From NCBI GenBank assembly GCA_008364785.1, contig VTTJ01000001.1, positions 496,001-560,000 on the forward strand: a stretch of 64,000 nucleotides of DNA. The letters are read 5' to 3'. This stretch comes from Bacillus sp. BGMRC 2118. GTDB lineage: Bacteria > Bacillota > Bacilli > Bacillales > SA4. The position numbers were made by a program, and so were the translations under genes. Position 1 is the first letter of the stretch. Each line of letters opens with the position of its first letter. A model generated the notes under the pieces. That model was not told the origin of the DNA. It was given only the letters and a program-made list of their open reading frames with translations, and did not search any database. Positions 27,252 through 36,669 of this stretch are shown here, in pieces.

Positions 27252-28151
27252 TCATTCAAAGGTAGCTGAGTAAAAACCAGGTACTTTAATACAAAGTTGA
27301 TCTCCATATCCTGGATTTATATAAAATTCATTTCCCACCTTTATGTTCCTGCCCTTATGTACGGTAATGACAGGACTATCCATATCATAATTAACTTCGT
27401 CCTGATTCGCAAATTCCCTGCTTTTTCGCTTATATAAATTATAATCAACATCTCCGCCGATTCTCAGCTCGCCTTTTAAAGGTGAAATCCCTATTTTTCT
27501 TAACACATTTACTGCTAATGGTTCTCCTTCTTTTGGGCAAATGGGTACAGTCGGTATCTTCTCTTCTTCTAATAGACCTTTCCATTCAGCTGTTAGTCTT
27601 TTACTTTTATTTTTCGAATAATCAGCAGTCCATATTGGAATGATGGAAAGAAAGTAGGGATATAACGATTCCCTAATCCATCCCCAAACTGTTGAATATA
27701 ACTCTTCTTCTTTTAATTCAACGAAGATCGCTGGAATTTTTAATCTTTTACATTGTCTAATTAATGAAGGAGTTAAGGCACGAATAGGAACCTTGATACA
27801 AATACAATAGTCAATTGGGCTGTTAATCATATGTTGTTGAATTTTTTTTACCTTTTGTTTAAGTTCTGACTCATACTTAACCGAAACTCCAACTAATGCT
27901 GTTGTACAGCCTTTTCTGACTAGTTGTTTCATATGTTCCTTAAACGATTGAATGGTTGTTAATTGTTCAATTTTAAAATCTAGCATAACGTGACCAGGAG
28001 TTAATAAATAGGGGGAAACATCCATTTTCATAAAGTTCACATTGTTCATGTGTGATTTAATATACTCAATCTTATTGTTCTTAACTGAAAGAGAGCAGGT
28101 AATCAGTTCATTTTCTTTTTTTACATTGGCATTATTGATTACGTACGTCAT
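27252..28151 (-). CDS. Unrecognised protein with degenerate amidohydrolase-like features
   Basis: I do not recognise this 299-aa protein. The N-terminus (YVINNANV...LSVKNNKIEYI...DVSPYLLTPGHVMLDF) resembles the beta-sandwich and first strand of NagA/dihydroorotase-type amidohydrolases, and KGCTTALVGVSV and a C-terminal LRIGGDVDYNLYKRK also fit. The usual HxH metal motif after TPG is absent (VMLDF), and no Lys/His metal set is apparent, so catalysis is doubtful. The start is ATG 28151 with GGGAGG 7 nt upstream. It lies 38 nt before ypiA, probably in the same transcript, and after the trp supraoperon terminator. Confidence 0.75.
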   Translation of the reverse strand: MTYVINNANVKKENELITCSLSVKNNKIEYIKSHMNNVNFMKMDVSPYLLTPGHVMLDFKIEQLTTIQSFKEHMKQLVRKGCTTALVGVSVKYESELKQKVKKIQQHMINSPIDYCICIKVPIRALTPSLIRQCKRLKIPAIFVELKEEELYSTVWGWIRESLYPYFLSIIPIWTADYSKNKSKRLTAEWKGLLEEEKIPTVPICPKEGEPLAVNVLRKIGISPLKGELRIGGDVDYNLYKRKSREFANQDEVNYDMDSPVITVHKGRNIKVGNEFYINPGYGDQLCIKVPGFYSATFE

Positions 28152-28353
28152 ACAAAAATCCTCCCAACACTCGCCTCTACCAAAAAAACGACTTCCCTTA
28201 AGACAAGCTATGTTATAAGTGGATAAAGTATGATTACAAATCATATCATGTGACTTTCTCCCTACTAAAGAGTCACATAAGCTACTCTTCCCGCAGTAGT
28301 ATTCTCAAACATCTAGAAAGTGTTGAAATTCAGGTGACATTTAACAAGTAAAA

Positions 28354-28397
28354 AACCCGAACTAATCTCCCTCTTGGAAGGAAAATTAGTTCGGGTT
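28354..28397 (-). terminator. Terminator of the aromatic supraoperon
   Basis: AACCCGAACTAAT and ATTAGTTCGGGTT form a perfect 13-bp stem followed on the minus strand by TTTT. It is 260 nt after the aroA stop because repeat copy 2 lies between. Confidence 0.85.
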
Positions 28398-28433
28398 ACT
28401 TAGAATAAAACACGTTTCCTAGCCCTTTACAAT

Positions 28434-28619
28434 TTGCTGTTTTCGTATAGATTGTTGCTGTGAGTAAAAATCCCAAGAGCCGGATTTTTACCTTAGTATC
28501 TAGGTACTTCTAAACATATAGAGAGTCGCTCTTTCTAATCCAACCTCGTTTTGCTTCTAAAACTGGTTGTACATATAGAATAAGTGTACTAAAAGCAACA
28601 AAGTTTTAGAAAAGAGCCT
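28434..28619. repeat. Dispersed AGGCT-ended repeat, full-length copy 2
   Basis: 186 bp, collinear with 50772-50956: GTATAGATTGTTGCTGTGAG at the left, TCTAATCCAACCTC in the middle, GTACTAAAAGCAACAAAGTT at the right. The ends are imperfect inverted repeats. It contains an internal AAAATCC/GGATTTT hairpin and a CTAAAACT/AGTTTTAG hairpin. The left terminus has drifted (TTGCT instead of AGGCT). It lies in the 3' untranslated region of aroA. Confidence 0.85.
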
Positions 28620-28657
28620 TAAAATTACTACTGTTTAAAGGTACCTAGAAGTACTTG

Positions 28658-29944
28658 TTACCTAGAAATTAGTGATTGAATGTCCTCATAAAATGTAGGA
28701 TACGAAACAGAAATAGCTTCTGTATTTTCCACTTCTACGATTCCTTCTGTTATAAAGGAGGCAATTGATAGCATCATGCCAATACGATGATCTCCATGGC
28801 TGTTTACTTTATTCCCAGTCAGAGCAGCTCCACCTCGAATGATCATTCCGTCATCAGTTGCTTCAATAGAAGCTCCTAATTTCGACAATTCATTTACTAC
28901 TGTATCGATACGATTCGTTTCCTTCACCTTCAATTCACTCGCATCTTTAATAATCGTTATACCTTTTGCTTGTGTTGCAAGCAAAGCAATGATCGGAATT
29001 TCATCAATTAATCTAGGAATGAGAGCCCCACTAATTTCAGTCCCTCGTAAGGAGGATGCAGAAATATGTAAGTCTGCATACGGCTCATAATTTTTTTCTT
29101 GATAATTTGTGATGGAAATATTAGCACCCATCTGTTGTAGGACATCGATAATACCAGTCCTAGTAGGGTTAATCCCAACGTTTCTTAACGTAATTGTACT
29201 ACCGGGAGTAATAGCTCCTGCGACTAAAAAGAAAGCGGCTGAAGAAATATCACCTGGCACATAAATGGAAGTAGCTGATAATGATTGCCCACCTTTCAAT
29301 GAAACGGTGTTTTCATTTGTTTCAATATCTACTCCAAACGCTTGTAACATACGTTCGGTATGATCTCTAGATTGATGAGGCTCTGAAACAGCTGTTATCC
29401 CCTCACCATTTAATCCTGCTAATAAAATGGCTGATTTCACTTGTGCACTGGCAATCGGTGATTGATAGTGAATACCTTTTAAGCCACCACCACGCATAGA
29501 AAGTGGTGTGTATTGACCATCCTGACGACCATCAATCCTTGCGCCCATCGTTCTTAGAGGTTCTGTCACTCTTTTCATCGGTCTTCTACCAATTGATTCA
29601 TCACCTATAAGACATGAATGAAATGGCAGACCAGCTAAAATTCCTAATAGTAATCTAGCTGTAGTACCTGAGTTACCAACATCTAAAATATCCTTAGGTT
29701 CCTGTATGCCTTTCCAGCCCGTACCTATTACACGAACACTTTCATTCGTCTGATCAATGTTTAATCCCATTTGTCGAAAACACGAAATAGTACTCTGGCA
29801 GTCTTCTCCAGGTAAAAAATGTTCAATCTGTGTTGTACCTTGAGCAAGCGCTCCAAACATAACCGCACGATGTGAAATTGATTTATCACCCGGAATATCT
29901 ATGGTCCCGTTTAATGGTGAATGATATAAATTGAGTTCTTTCAT
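28658..29944 (-). CDS. aroA: 3-phosphoshikimate 1-carboxyvinyltransferase (EPSP synthase)
   Basis: Sixth shikimate-pathway step: transfers enolpyruvyl from PEP to shikimate-3-phosphate. 428 aa with [18 protein letters not shown] (S3P/PEP Lys), [15 protein letters not shown], and the C-terminal [12 protein letters not shown]. The class II pattern ([20 protein letters not shown]) matches Gram-positive enzymes. It is the last gene of the supraoperon, 9 nt after tyrA; in B. subtilis it is called aroE. Confidence 0.96.
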   Translation of the reverse strand: MKELNLYHSPLNGTIDIPGDKSISHRAVMFGALAQGTTQIEHFLPGEDCQSTISCFRQMGLNIDQTNESVRVIGTGWKGIQEPKDILDVGNSGTTARLLLGILAGLPFHSCLIGDESIGRRPMKRVTEPLRTMGARIDGRQDGQYTPLSMRGGGLKGIHYQSPIASAQVKSAILLAGLNGEGITAVSEPHQSRDHTERMLQAFGVDIETNENTVSLKGGQSLSATSIYVPGDISSAAFFLVAGAITPGSTITLRNVGINPTRTGIIDVLQQMGANISITNYQEKNYEPYADLHISASSLRGTEISGALIPRLIDEIPIIALLATQAKGITIIKDASELKVKETNRIDTVVNELSKLGASIEATDDGMIIRGGAALTGNKVNSHGDHRIGMMLSIASFITEGIVEVENTEAISVSYPTFYEDIQSLISR

Positions 29945-29953
29945 GATTGCCTC

Positions 29954-31054
29954 CTAACTCGATATGTATGTTTCATAGTTTTCATGTTCCAAGCACCGTC
30001 TAGCCTGCTGTCGATCTTCTTCGGTTTGAAAACTAAGTCTTAAAACACCATAAATATCTTCTCTGGCTTCAATAATTCGAATGTTTGTAATGCTAATTTC
30101 ATGTATGGCTAGTACACCTGTCACCTCTGATATAACCCCCGGATAATCAGGTACATCTACAAATAAATCGTAAAAAGCAGGGATTGCCCCTTTCGCTTTT
30201 TGTGGGAGTCCATCTCGGAAAGCCTTTGCTGATTCAAAATAATGATAGATCCCCTCTTCATCTAATGTCTCTATCATTTTCTGCACTGACTCCATCTCTT
30301 CTCTCCATCTATCAAACATACCTATTAATTGTTCTCTGTTATGGATGAGTATGTCTCTCCACATCGATGGATTTGAAGAAGCAATTCTTGTAATATCTCG
30401 AAAACCACCTGCAGCCAATCGACTTATATTATGACGTTCATTCACGTAACCTGCAACGTTGTGCACTAAACTTGCGGCAATAATGTGTGGAAAATGACTA
30501 ATGAGACCTGCGATCTCATCATGTTCCTCAGCTGACATTTCAATAAAGTTTGCCTTTGTTCCACTTAATAAATCCTTTAATGCTTCAACATACTTCGTCG
30601 GAGTGTACGGTGTCGGTGTTAATATGTAGAAGGCATTTTCGAATAAATGTTCCTTTGCTGAACCGACCCCAGATTTATGTGAACCTGCCATGGGATGTCC
30701 ACCAATAAAATACACTTCTTCCTGATTTAGAGAGGAACTAGAAGCAACAATTTGCGACTTCGTACTACCAACATCTGTGATTATGACACCTTTTTTTAAT
30801 TTTAGTTTTGAAAGCATATTTATTATTGTCTCAGTCTGTGAAACAGGTGTAGATATAATAATAAAGTCAGCTGAAGATGCAGGATGTGAATAATCCTCAC
30901 ATACTTCATCAATGACATGAAGTGACTTTGCTAATTTCGCTTGGTCTACTCCTATATCATATCCACTAATATAAACATCCTTGCTCCGTCTAATCGCTAA
31001 GCCTATTGAACCACCAATTAATCCAAGGCCAATTAACAGTACGTTTTTCTTCAT
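29954..31054 (-). CDS. tyrA: Prephenate dehydrogenase with ACT domain
   Basis: NAD-dependent oxidative decarboxylation of prephenate to 4-hydroxyphenylpyruvate, the tyrosine branch. 366 aa: Rossmann GLGLIGGSIGLAIRR at the N-terminus, HPMAGSHKSGV and FRDITRIASSNPSMW in the catalytic part, and a C-terminal ACT domain (about 295-366, DVPDYPGVISEVTGVLA...SITNIRI) expected to sense tyrosine. It lies 66 nt after hisC, behind a terminator-like hairpin. Confidence 0.96.
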   Translation of the reverse strand: MKKNVLLIGLGLIGGSIGLAIRRSKDVYISGYDIGVDQAKLAKSLHVIDEVCEDYSHPASSADFIIISTPVSQTETIINMLSKLKLKKGVIITDVGSTKSQIVASSSSLNQEEVYFIGGHPMAGSHKSGVGSAKEHLFENAFYILTPTPYTPTKYVEALKDLLSGTKANFIEMSAEEHDEIAGLISHFPHIIAASLVHNVAGYVNERHNISRLAAGGFRDITRIASSNPSMWRDILIHNREQLIGMFDRWREEMESVQKMIETLDEEGIYHYFESAKAFRDGLPQKAKGAIPAFYDLFVDVPDYPGVISEVTGVLAIHEISITNIRIIEAREDIYGVLRLSFQTEEDRQQARRCLEHENYETYISS

Positions 31055-31082
31055 GCTACCACCCCGGAGATTAATATGTAGA

Positions 31083-31111
31083 GAAAAAGGCAGGTTATAT
31101 ACCTACCTTTT
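31083..31111 (-). terminator. Intercistronic terminator-like hairpin between hisC and tyrA
   Basis: AAAAGGTAGGT-ATAT-style loop-ACCTGCCTTTT (11-bp stem with one G-U pair) followed on the minus strand by TTTTTC. It may lower expression of tyrA-aroA relative to trp genes. Confidence 0.65.
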
Positions 31112-31120
31112 AATTCGTAT

Positions 31121-32230
31121 CTATAAAACTTGATATTTCTTTTTCAACATTGTCCCTAATAATGAGATAATGTTTTGATTATCCTCAAAATGACCTATTG
31201 TAATTCTTACACATGTCGGAAATCCAAGTGCATTCCCCGATCGAACGATAAAGCCTCTCTCTAGTAAATACTGAAACACTTCGTCACCCTGCAATTTTTT
31301 CTCCTTGAAATCAATTAAAATAAAGTTTCCTTGAGATGGGTAATAATTTAATTCATGCTCTTCACAAAATTGAACAAACTGCTGTAAGCCTTCTTTATTT
31401 TTCACTCTGCAGTCAGCTACAAATTGTTGGTCACTTATTGCTGCTATTGCTGCAGCTTGTGCAAATCGGGAAGTATTGAATGGTTCCCTTACAGTTTCAA
31501 TACTATTAATAAAATCTGAATTACCAATCCCATAACCGATTCTCAAGCTTGCTAAGCCATAAATTTTTGAAAAAGTTCTTAGGAACATTACATTATTGAA
31601 TCGGTCTAGTAAAGAAACGCTATTCAGCATATCATCTGATTGTACATATTCATAATACGCTTCATCTAATACAACTAGTGTTGTTGAAGGTACACTTTCA
31701 ATAAAAGAAAGAAGCTCTTTCTTTTCAGTAAGTGTTCCAGTTGGATTATTTGGAGAACATACCCAAACAATTCTGGTTTGCTCGTCAATTACGGAAAGCA
31801 TACGCTCTAGATTATGCTGACCACCTGATAACTCAATCTCCCTTATTTCCGCACCTTCAATGATAGCATTGTGTTTATATTGGGGAAAAGTTGGTGTAGC
31901 CATGACTGTGTTTGTATTTTTAGAAAGTAATGCACGACATATTATTTGAATAATTTCATCCGATCCATTTCCAAAGATGAGTTGATTAGGTGAAACATCT
32001 AAAAATAAGGCTAACTTCTCTCGTAATTGGCTGGCATAACCATCTGGATATAGTGTAAGCTCATTTAGGCTTCTTTGAATAGCCTCTCGAACAAAAGGTG
32101 AACTACCAAAAGGATTTTCGTTTGATGCTAGTTTGACAATTTTCTCTAGACCATACATTGCCTTTACTTCTTCAATAGGCTTTCCTGGCTGATAAGGAGT
32201 TAATGTTTCAAGTTGTTGTTTAATAATCAT
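31121..32230 (-). CDS. hisC: Histidinol-phosphate / aromatic aminotransferase
   Basis: PLP aminotransferase of 369 aa, class I/II: LASNENPFGSSP, GNGSDEIIQIICR, CSPNNPTGTL, LDEAYYEYV, and the PLP-lysine motif RTFSKIYGLASLRIGYG. In Bacillus this enzyme acts in histidine synthesis and in transamination of phenylpyruvate and 4-hydroxyphenylpyruvate, which explains its place between trpA and tyrA. 15 nt after trpA. Confidence 0.95.
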   Translation of the reverse strand: MIIKQQLETLTPYQPGKPIEEVKAMYGLEKIVKLASNENPFGSSPFVREAIQRSLNELTLYPDGYASQLREKLALFLDVSPNQLIFGNGSDEIIQIICRALLSKNTNTVMATPTFPQYKHNAIIEGAEIREIELSGGQHNLERMLSVIDEQTRIVWVCSPNNPTGTLTEKKELLSFIESVPSTTLVVLDEAYYEYVQSDDMLNSVSLLDRFNNVMFLRTFSKIYGLASLRIGYGIGNSDFINSIETVREPFNTSRFAQAAAIAAISDQQFVADCRVKNKEGLQQFVQFCEEHELNYYPSQGNFILIDFKEKKLQGDEVFQYLLERGFIVRSGNALGFPTCVRITIGHFEDNQNIISLLGTMLKKKYQVL

Positions 32231-32245
32231 AGTCTATATTCCTTT

Positions 32246-33055
32246 CTAAGAAGAGATGGGACTGACAATAGACAACACGAATTGCTTAAATTCTTTCATT
32301 GCATGATTCTTTGTGTTTGGATCCAGAAATAAATTTTCTAATTCTCCAATTTTCTTCAATAATGCACTACCAACAATCACTCCATCACATAAAGGCATAA
32401 GTTCTTTTACTTGAGTGTCTGTAGATATTCCAAAACCAACAGCAATCGGAATTGACGAGTATTTTTTGACACTATCTAAAAAGGAGATAATGTCTTTATG
32501 TAAGTCGTTTCTTACACCTGTAACCCCTAGAGAGGACACACAATAAAGAAACCCTTCTGCTTCTCTTGCAATTAATTCTATTCGATTGTCAGATGTTGGT
32601 GCTACTAAAGAAATGTACATGATGCTTTCCTGTTGACACTTCTTCCTCATATGAACACTTTCCTCATGGGGGAGATCTGGAATCAGTAATCCATCAATAT
32701 CATTTTGGTGCATTAAAGCGAAAAAGGATTTTTCTTCTAATTGTAACACAGGATTGTAATAGGTAAAGAGGATAACCGGAATTTGGACTCCTTTTTTTCT
32801 CATTTTTCCGACTAGTTCAATGGCCTTTGTTATGGTCATTCCATTTGCCAGCGACTTAGATGCTGCTTTTTGTATAATTGGGCCATCTGCCAATGGATCA
32901 GAGTACGGTACACCAAGTTCTAATGCTGATGCCCCAAGCTCTTGTAATGTTAGTGCAAGCTCAATGGTCATTTCTTCATTAGGAAATCCAGCCATAATGA
33001 AAGGAATAAATAAAAATTGCTGTTTCGGTATTGTACGTTTCACAGAAATACTCAT
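32246..33055 (-). CDS. trpA: Tryptophan synthase alpha subunit
   Basis: Cleaves indole-3-glycerol phosphate to indole, channelled to TrpB. TIM barrel of 269 aa: [15 protein letters not shown] contains the catalytic Glu and Asp, and [14 protein letters not shown] is the phosphate-binding part. It overlaps trpB by 4 nt, so alpha and beta are made in step. Confidence 0.96.
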   Translation of the reverse strand: MSISVKRTIPKQQFLFIPFIMAGFPNEEMTIELALTLQELGASALELGVPYSDPLADGPIIQKAASKSLANGMTITKAIELVGKMRKKGVQIPVILFTYYNPVLQLEEKSFFALMHQNDIDGLLIPDLPHEESVHMRKKCQQESIMYISLVAPTSDNRIELIAREAEGFLYCVSSLGVTGVRNDLHKDIISFLDSVKKYSSIPIAVGFGISTDTQVKELMPLCDGVIVGSALLKKIGELENLFLDPNTKNHAMKEFKQFVLSIVSPISS

Positions 33056-34248
33056 GAATGGCTTCCTCCTACTACTTCCATTAATGTATGAACATCCTTA
33101 TCTCCTCGCCCTGATAAACAAACAAGAATGGATTGATCAGCTGACATACGCTTTGCTCTTTCGATTGCCTTTGCAAGAGCATGAGCAGATTCAATGGCCG
33201 GAATAATTCCTTCAGTTTTAGTAACGAATTGTAATGCTTGTAGCGCTTCATCATCCGTAACACTTTCATATTGAACTCGGTTTACACTTGCATAATAGGC
33301 ATGCTCCGGACCGACACCAGGATAATCCAAGCCAGCAGAAATTGAATAAGGTTCGATAATTTGACCATTGTCATCCTGGAGCAGATAAGTTAAAGACCCA
33401 TGAATTACTCCTATTGTTCCTTTTGTAATGGTTGCTGCATGTAAAGGTGTGTCAATCCCTTTTCCTGCTGCCTCCACTCCAATTAAATCTACTTCATCCT
33501 CTAAAAAGGGATAAAACATTCCAGCCGCATTGCTACCTCCACCTACACAAGCAATCACGGCTGTAGGCAATTGTTTCTCTCTTTCTAAAAACTGTTCTCT
33601 TGCTTCATCACCTATAATTCGTTGAAAGTCTCGTACCATCTTCGGGTATGGATGAGGTCCAACGACAGAACCAATCATATAAAAATGATCTTCACAATGC
33701 TGTACCCAATATCGAATTGCTTCGTTTGTTGCATCCTTCAAGGTAGCGTTACCACTAGATACCGGAATCACAGTTGCTCCTAATAATTTCATTCGAAATA
33801 CATTTAGTTCTTGTCTCTTTACATCTTCTTCTCCCATAAACACGATACATTCCATCCCGAATTTTGCGGCAACAGTTGCAGCTGCTACTCCGTGCTGACC
33901 AGCTCCCGTTTCGGCAATAATTTTTTGTTTTCCCATTCGTTTTGCTAACAAAGCTTGACCAATAGCATTGTTAATTTTATGCGCACCTGTATGGTTCAGG
34001 TCTTCTCTTTTAAAATACATCTTGGCTCCGCCAACTTCAGCTGTTAAACGGTCTGCGTATGTTAAAGCTGTAGGACGACCAGAGTATTGTTTTAACAGTC
34101 TAATATATTCTGCTTTAAAACTATCATCATTATTTGCATCATCTAAGGCACGTTCAATTTCTTCAAGCGAATTCATTAATGTTTCCGGTACAAATTTACC
34201 ACCAAATTGTCCAAATCTACCATTTTTATCAGGATAAGTTACGTTCAT
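33052..34248 (-). CDS. trpB: Tryptophan synthase beta subunit
   Basis: PLP enzyme joining indole and serine. 398 aa: [11 protein letters not shown] at the N-terminus, the PLP-lysine in [25 protein letters not shown], and the phosphate-cup [13 protein letters not shown]. The start is ATG 34248 with GAGGTGGAG upstream; a longer in-frame start at 34269 lies deeper inside trpF. It overlaps trpF by 20 nt. Confidence 0.96.
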   Translation of the reverse strand: MNVTYPDKNGRFGQFGGKFVPETLMNSLEEIERALDDANNDDSFKAEYIRLLKQYSGRPTALTYADRLTAEVGGAKMYFKREDLNHTGAHKINNAIGQALLAKRMGKQKIIAETGAGQHGVAAATVAAKFGMECIVFMGEEDVKRQELNVFRMKLLGATVIPVSSGNATLKDATNEAIRYWVQHCEDHFYMIGSVVGPHPYPKMVRDFQRIIGDEAREQFLEREKQLPTAVIACVGGGSNAAGMFYPFLEDEVDLIGVEAAGKGIDTPLHAATITKGTIGVIHGSLTYLLQDDNGQIIEPYSISAGLDYPGVGPEHAYYASVNRVQYESVTDDEALQALQFVTKTEGIIPAIESAHALAKAIERAKRMSADQSILVCLSGRGDKDVHTLMEVVGGSHS

Positions 34249-34888
34249 AACACTCCACCTCTTCTTCAATTCGTTTTATATGTTCTCTATCTTTTCGACT
34301 CTCAGTTTCTATTCCTGATGATATATCAATACCATCTACTTGATAACGTAATAAACGTTGAATGTTTGTGGTGTTTATGCCGCCTGCAATAAGACAAGGA
34401 ACACATTGTTCACAAGCTTCTTTTTGATAATCTGGGATCACGGACCAATCGAATGATTTGCCTGTTCCTCCCCAAGCATCTTTGGATTTTGTATCAATTA
34501 CAAAACCATCTGCGGCCCCTTTTAGCTCCTTCATGACCCATATAGCCTGTTCATCATGATGAACAGCCTTCCATACTGGAAGTCGAGTTAGTTTTTTTAT
34601 TCTCTTCAAGTCGCTTCTCGATTCATGCCCATGACATTGAATGATATCTAATGGAATAGATGCTATAACGTGTTGAATAAAGGAAGGTTCCGCATTGACA
34701 AATACACCAACTAATCTTATTCCATCTTTAACAGGCTTTTCCTCGATCCACTTCACTACTTGGTCAACTGAAACTTTTCTCTTACTCTCAGCAAATATTA
34801 AACCGATAAAATCAGCTTCACTCTCCATCACAAGACACCAATCTTCAAAACTACGGTTTCCACAATATTTCAATAGAGGTCTAGACAT
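34229..34888 (-). CDS. trpF: Phosphoribosylanthranilate isomerase
   Basis: Amadori rearrangement of phosphoribosylanthranilate. A 219-aa TIM barrel: [12 protein letters not shown] holds the catalytic Cys, [18 protein letters not shown], and the catalytic Asp in [31 protein letters not shown] binds phosphate. It overlaps trpC by 8 nt and trpB by 20 nt. Confidence 0.95.
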   Translation of the reverse strand: MSRPLLKYCGNRSFEDWCLVMESEADFIGLIFAESKRKVSVDQVVKWIEEKPVKDGIRLVGVFVNAEPSFIQHVIASIPLDIIQCHGHESRSDLKRIKKLTRLPVWKAVHHDEQAIWVMKELKGAADGFVIDTKSKDAWGGTGKSFDWSVIPDYQKEACEQCVPCLIAGGINTTNIQRLLRYQVDGIDISSGIETESRKDREHIKRIEEEVECYERNLS

Positions 34889-35648
34889 ACATACTTTCTC
34901 CGAATAATCTCTTAATAGCCGAAGTAATATCCTTTTCTCTCATTATTGCTTCTCCTATTAATACAGCATGTGCTCCTTTTTCCCGGACATAGCTAATATC
35001 TTCCTTAGAGAAAATTCCACTTTCACTAACAAGTAAGCTATCTGCATCGATATATGATGAAATCACTTCTGTCTGTTCAATTGAAGTTTGGAAGGTCGTC
35101 AAATTACGATTATTGATGCCTATGATTTTCGGAGAGAATTGTTTCAACAGGTTTTCAACCGTCTTAATAGAATGTACCTCTACAATGCAATCAAGCCCCA
35201 ATTCCCCTGCTTCCAGATAAAATTCTACTAATTGAGTTGGCTCTAATACTTCGCCTATTAATAATATGGCATCTGCTCCTAAGTATTTACTTTCTAGAAG
35301 CTGCCTTCTGTCCACAATGAAATCCTTCCTTAGTAAAGGGAGATTAACGATTTTTTTAATTTGAGTCAAATATTTCTTTGATCCTAGAAAATACTGCTCC
35401 TCTGTTAATATACTAATTGCATCTGCTCCAGCATTCACATACTCCTTAGCAATCGACATTGGTTCAAAGTTTTCGCGAATGACCCCTTTAGATGGAGATG
35501 CCTTCTTAACCTCTGCTATTAATCCGACTGTTCTATTTGGTGAGGATAGTGCGTCATAAAGTGATACACTTTTATATTCCTCCTGCGGTTCTGGTAACAC
35601 AAAGTGCTTCATTTCCTCTTTCTTTGCTTCTATAATCTTATTAAGCAT
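34881..35648 (-). CDS. trpC: Indole-3-glycerol phosphate synthase
   Basis: Ring closure from carboxyphenylamino-deoxyribulose phosphate. A 255-aa TIM barrel: EVKKASPSKGVIRENFEP (catalytic Lys), LRKDFIVD, ADAILLIGEVL, GINNRNLTTF, VSESGIFSKED. It is a stand-alone enzyme, not fused to TrpF as in enterics. It overlaps trpD and trpF by 8 nt each. Confidence 0.96.
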   Translation of the reverse strand: MLNKIIEAKKEEMKHFVLPEPQEEYKSVSLYDALSSPNRTVGLIAEVKKASPSKGVIRENFEPMSIAKEYVNAGADAISILTEEQYFLGSKKYLTQIKKIVNLPLLRKDFIVDRRQLLESKYLGADAILLIGEVLEPTQLVEFYLEAGELGLDCIVEVHSIKTVENLLKQFSPKIIGINNRNLTTFQTSIEQTEVISSYIDADSLLVSESGIFSKEDISYVREKGAHAVLIGEAIMREKDITSAIKRLFGESMYV

Positions 35649-36669
35649 AACGATGCTCCTTTCTACTGTTCACTAAAGATTTAAAATGATTCAGCACCGT
35701 TAATGAATCGATGGCCTGACGGGCAATCTCTACCCCTTCTTTGATCGAGTTTGCTCGACCGGCTACATAAATAGCAGCTCCTGCGTTAAAGAGAACAGTA
35801 TTACGTGCACTTTCATTTGCTTTTCCTTTAAAGATTTTAAGAATTAATGATCCGCTTTCTTCCACTGTGTTTGTCTGAATATCTTGCAAGTTACCAATAC
35901 TTAACCCCACATCATGAGGATGAATTGTAAATCTTGTAATGTTACCGTTACGCAGTTCTACTACATCTGTATACGTCGTAACAGACAATTCATCGAGTCC
36001 ATCTCTACCGGTTACTAGGAGCACATGTTTGGAACCAAGTTCTTTTAAAGTTTCTGCCATGTCTACCGCAAAACTTGTATCATACACTCCAATTACTTGT
36101 TTTTTACAAAGCGTAGGATTAGCAAGCGGACCAAGAAGGTTAAAAACCGTACGGAACCCGAGCTCACTTCTTGGAATGACTGCATGTTTCATTGCTGTAT
36201 GATAAATAGGGGCAAATAAAAATGACATTGAATGACTCTCTAAAGATTGATGTACCTCTTCAATGGTTGATTGAATGGGTATCCCTAAATATTCAAGTAC
36301 ATCTGCACTTCCACTTTTAGACGAAACAGCACGATTTCCATGCTTTGCCACTTTAATGCCGATCGAACTTGCAACAATTGCAGCGGCGGTAGAAATGTTG
36401 AAGCTAGACACCCCGTCACCACCAGTGCCGCAAGTATCAATGCACTCATCCTCAAACGAAGTAGTTACTGTCTCCATGTATGTTCTCATTGTCTTCGCGA
36501 AGCCTGTTAATTCCTCTACAGTTTCACCTCTAAATCGAAGTATTGATAGTAAACTAGCAATTTGACTCGGTGTTGCTACTCCACTCATAATTTCGTTCAT
36601 AACCTGTTCTGCCTCAGCTTCTGTAAGTGTTTTTCCTTTTAAACTCTCTTGTAAATAACGTTTTAACAC
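35641..36669 (-). CDS. trpD: Anthranilate phosphoribosyltransferase
   Basis: Transfers phosphoribosyl from PRPP to anthranilate. 342 aa: CGTGGDGVSSFNISTAAA is the PRPP motif, KHGNRAVSSKSGSADVLE follows, and later GRDGLDELS. It overlaps trpE by 7 nt. No glutamine amidotransferase is fused. Confidence 0.96.
   Translation of the reverse strand: MLKRYLQESLKGKTLTEAEAEQVMNEIMSGVATPSQIASLLSILRFRGETVEELTGFAKTMRTYMETVTTSFEDECIDTCGTGGDGVSSFNISTAAAIVASSIGIKVAKHGNRAVSSKSGSADVLEYLGIPIQSTIEEVHQSLESHSMSFLFAPIYHTAMKHAVIPRSELGFRTVFNLLGPLANPTLCKKQVIGVYDTSFAVDMAETLKELGSKHVLLVTGRDGLDELSVTTYTDVVELRNGNITRFTIHPHDVGLSIGNLQDIQTNTVEESGSLILKIFKGKANESARNTVLFNAGAAIYVAGRANSIKEGVEIARQAIDSLTVLNHFKSLVNSRKEHRYA

Noticed and set aside
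28434..28619. Repeat copy 2 as a riboswitch or leader RNA
   Set aside because: It is downstream of aroA and recurs next to unrelated genes, so a dispersed element explains it better than a gene-specific leader.
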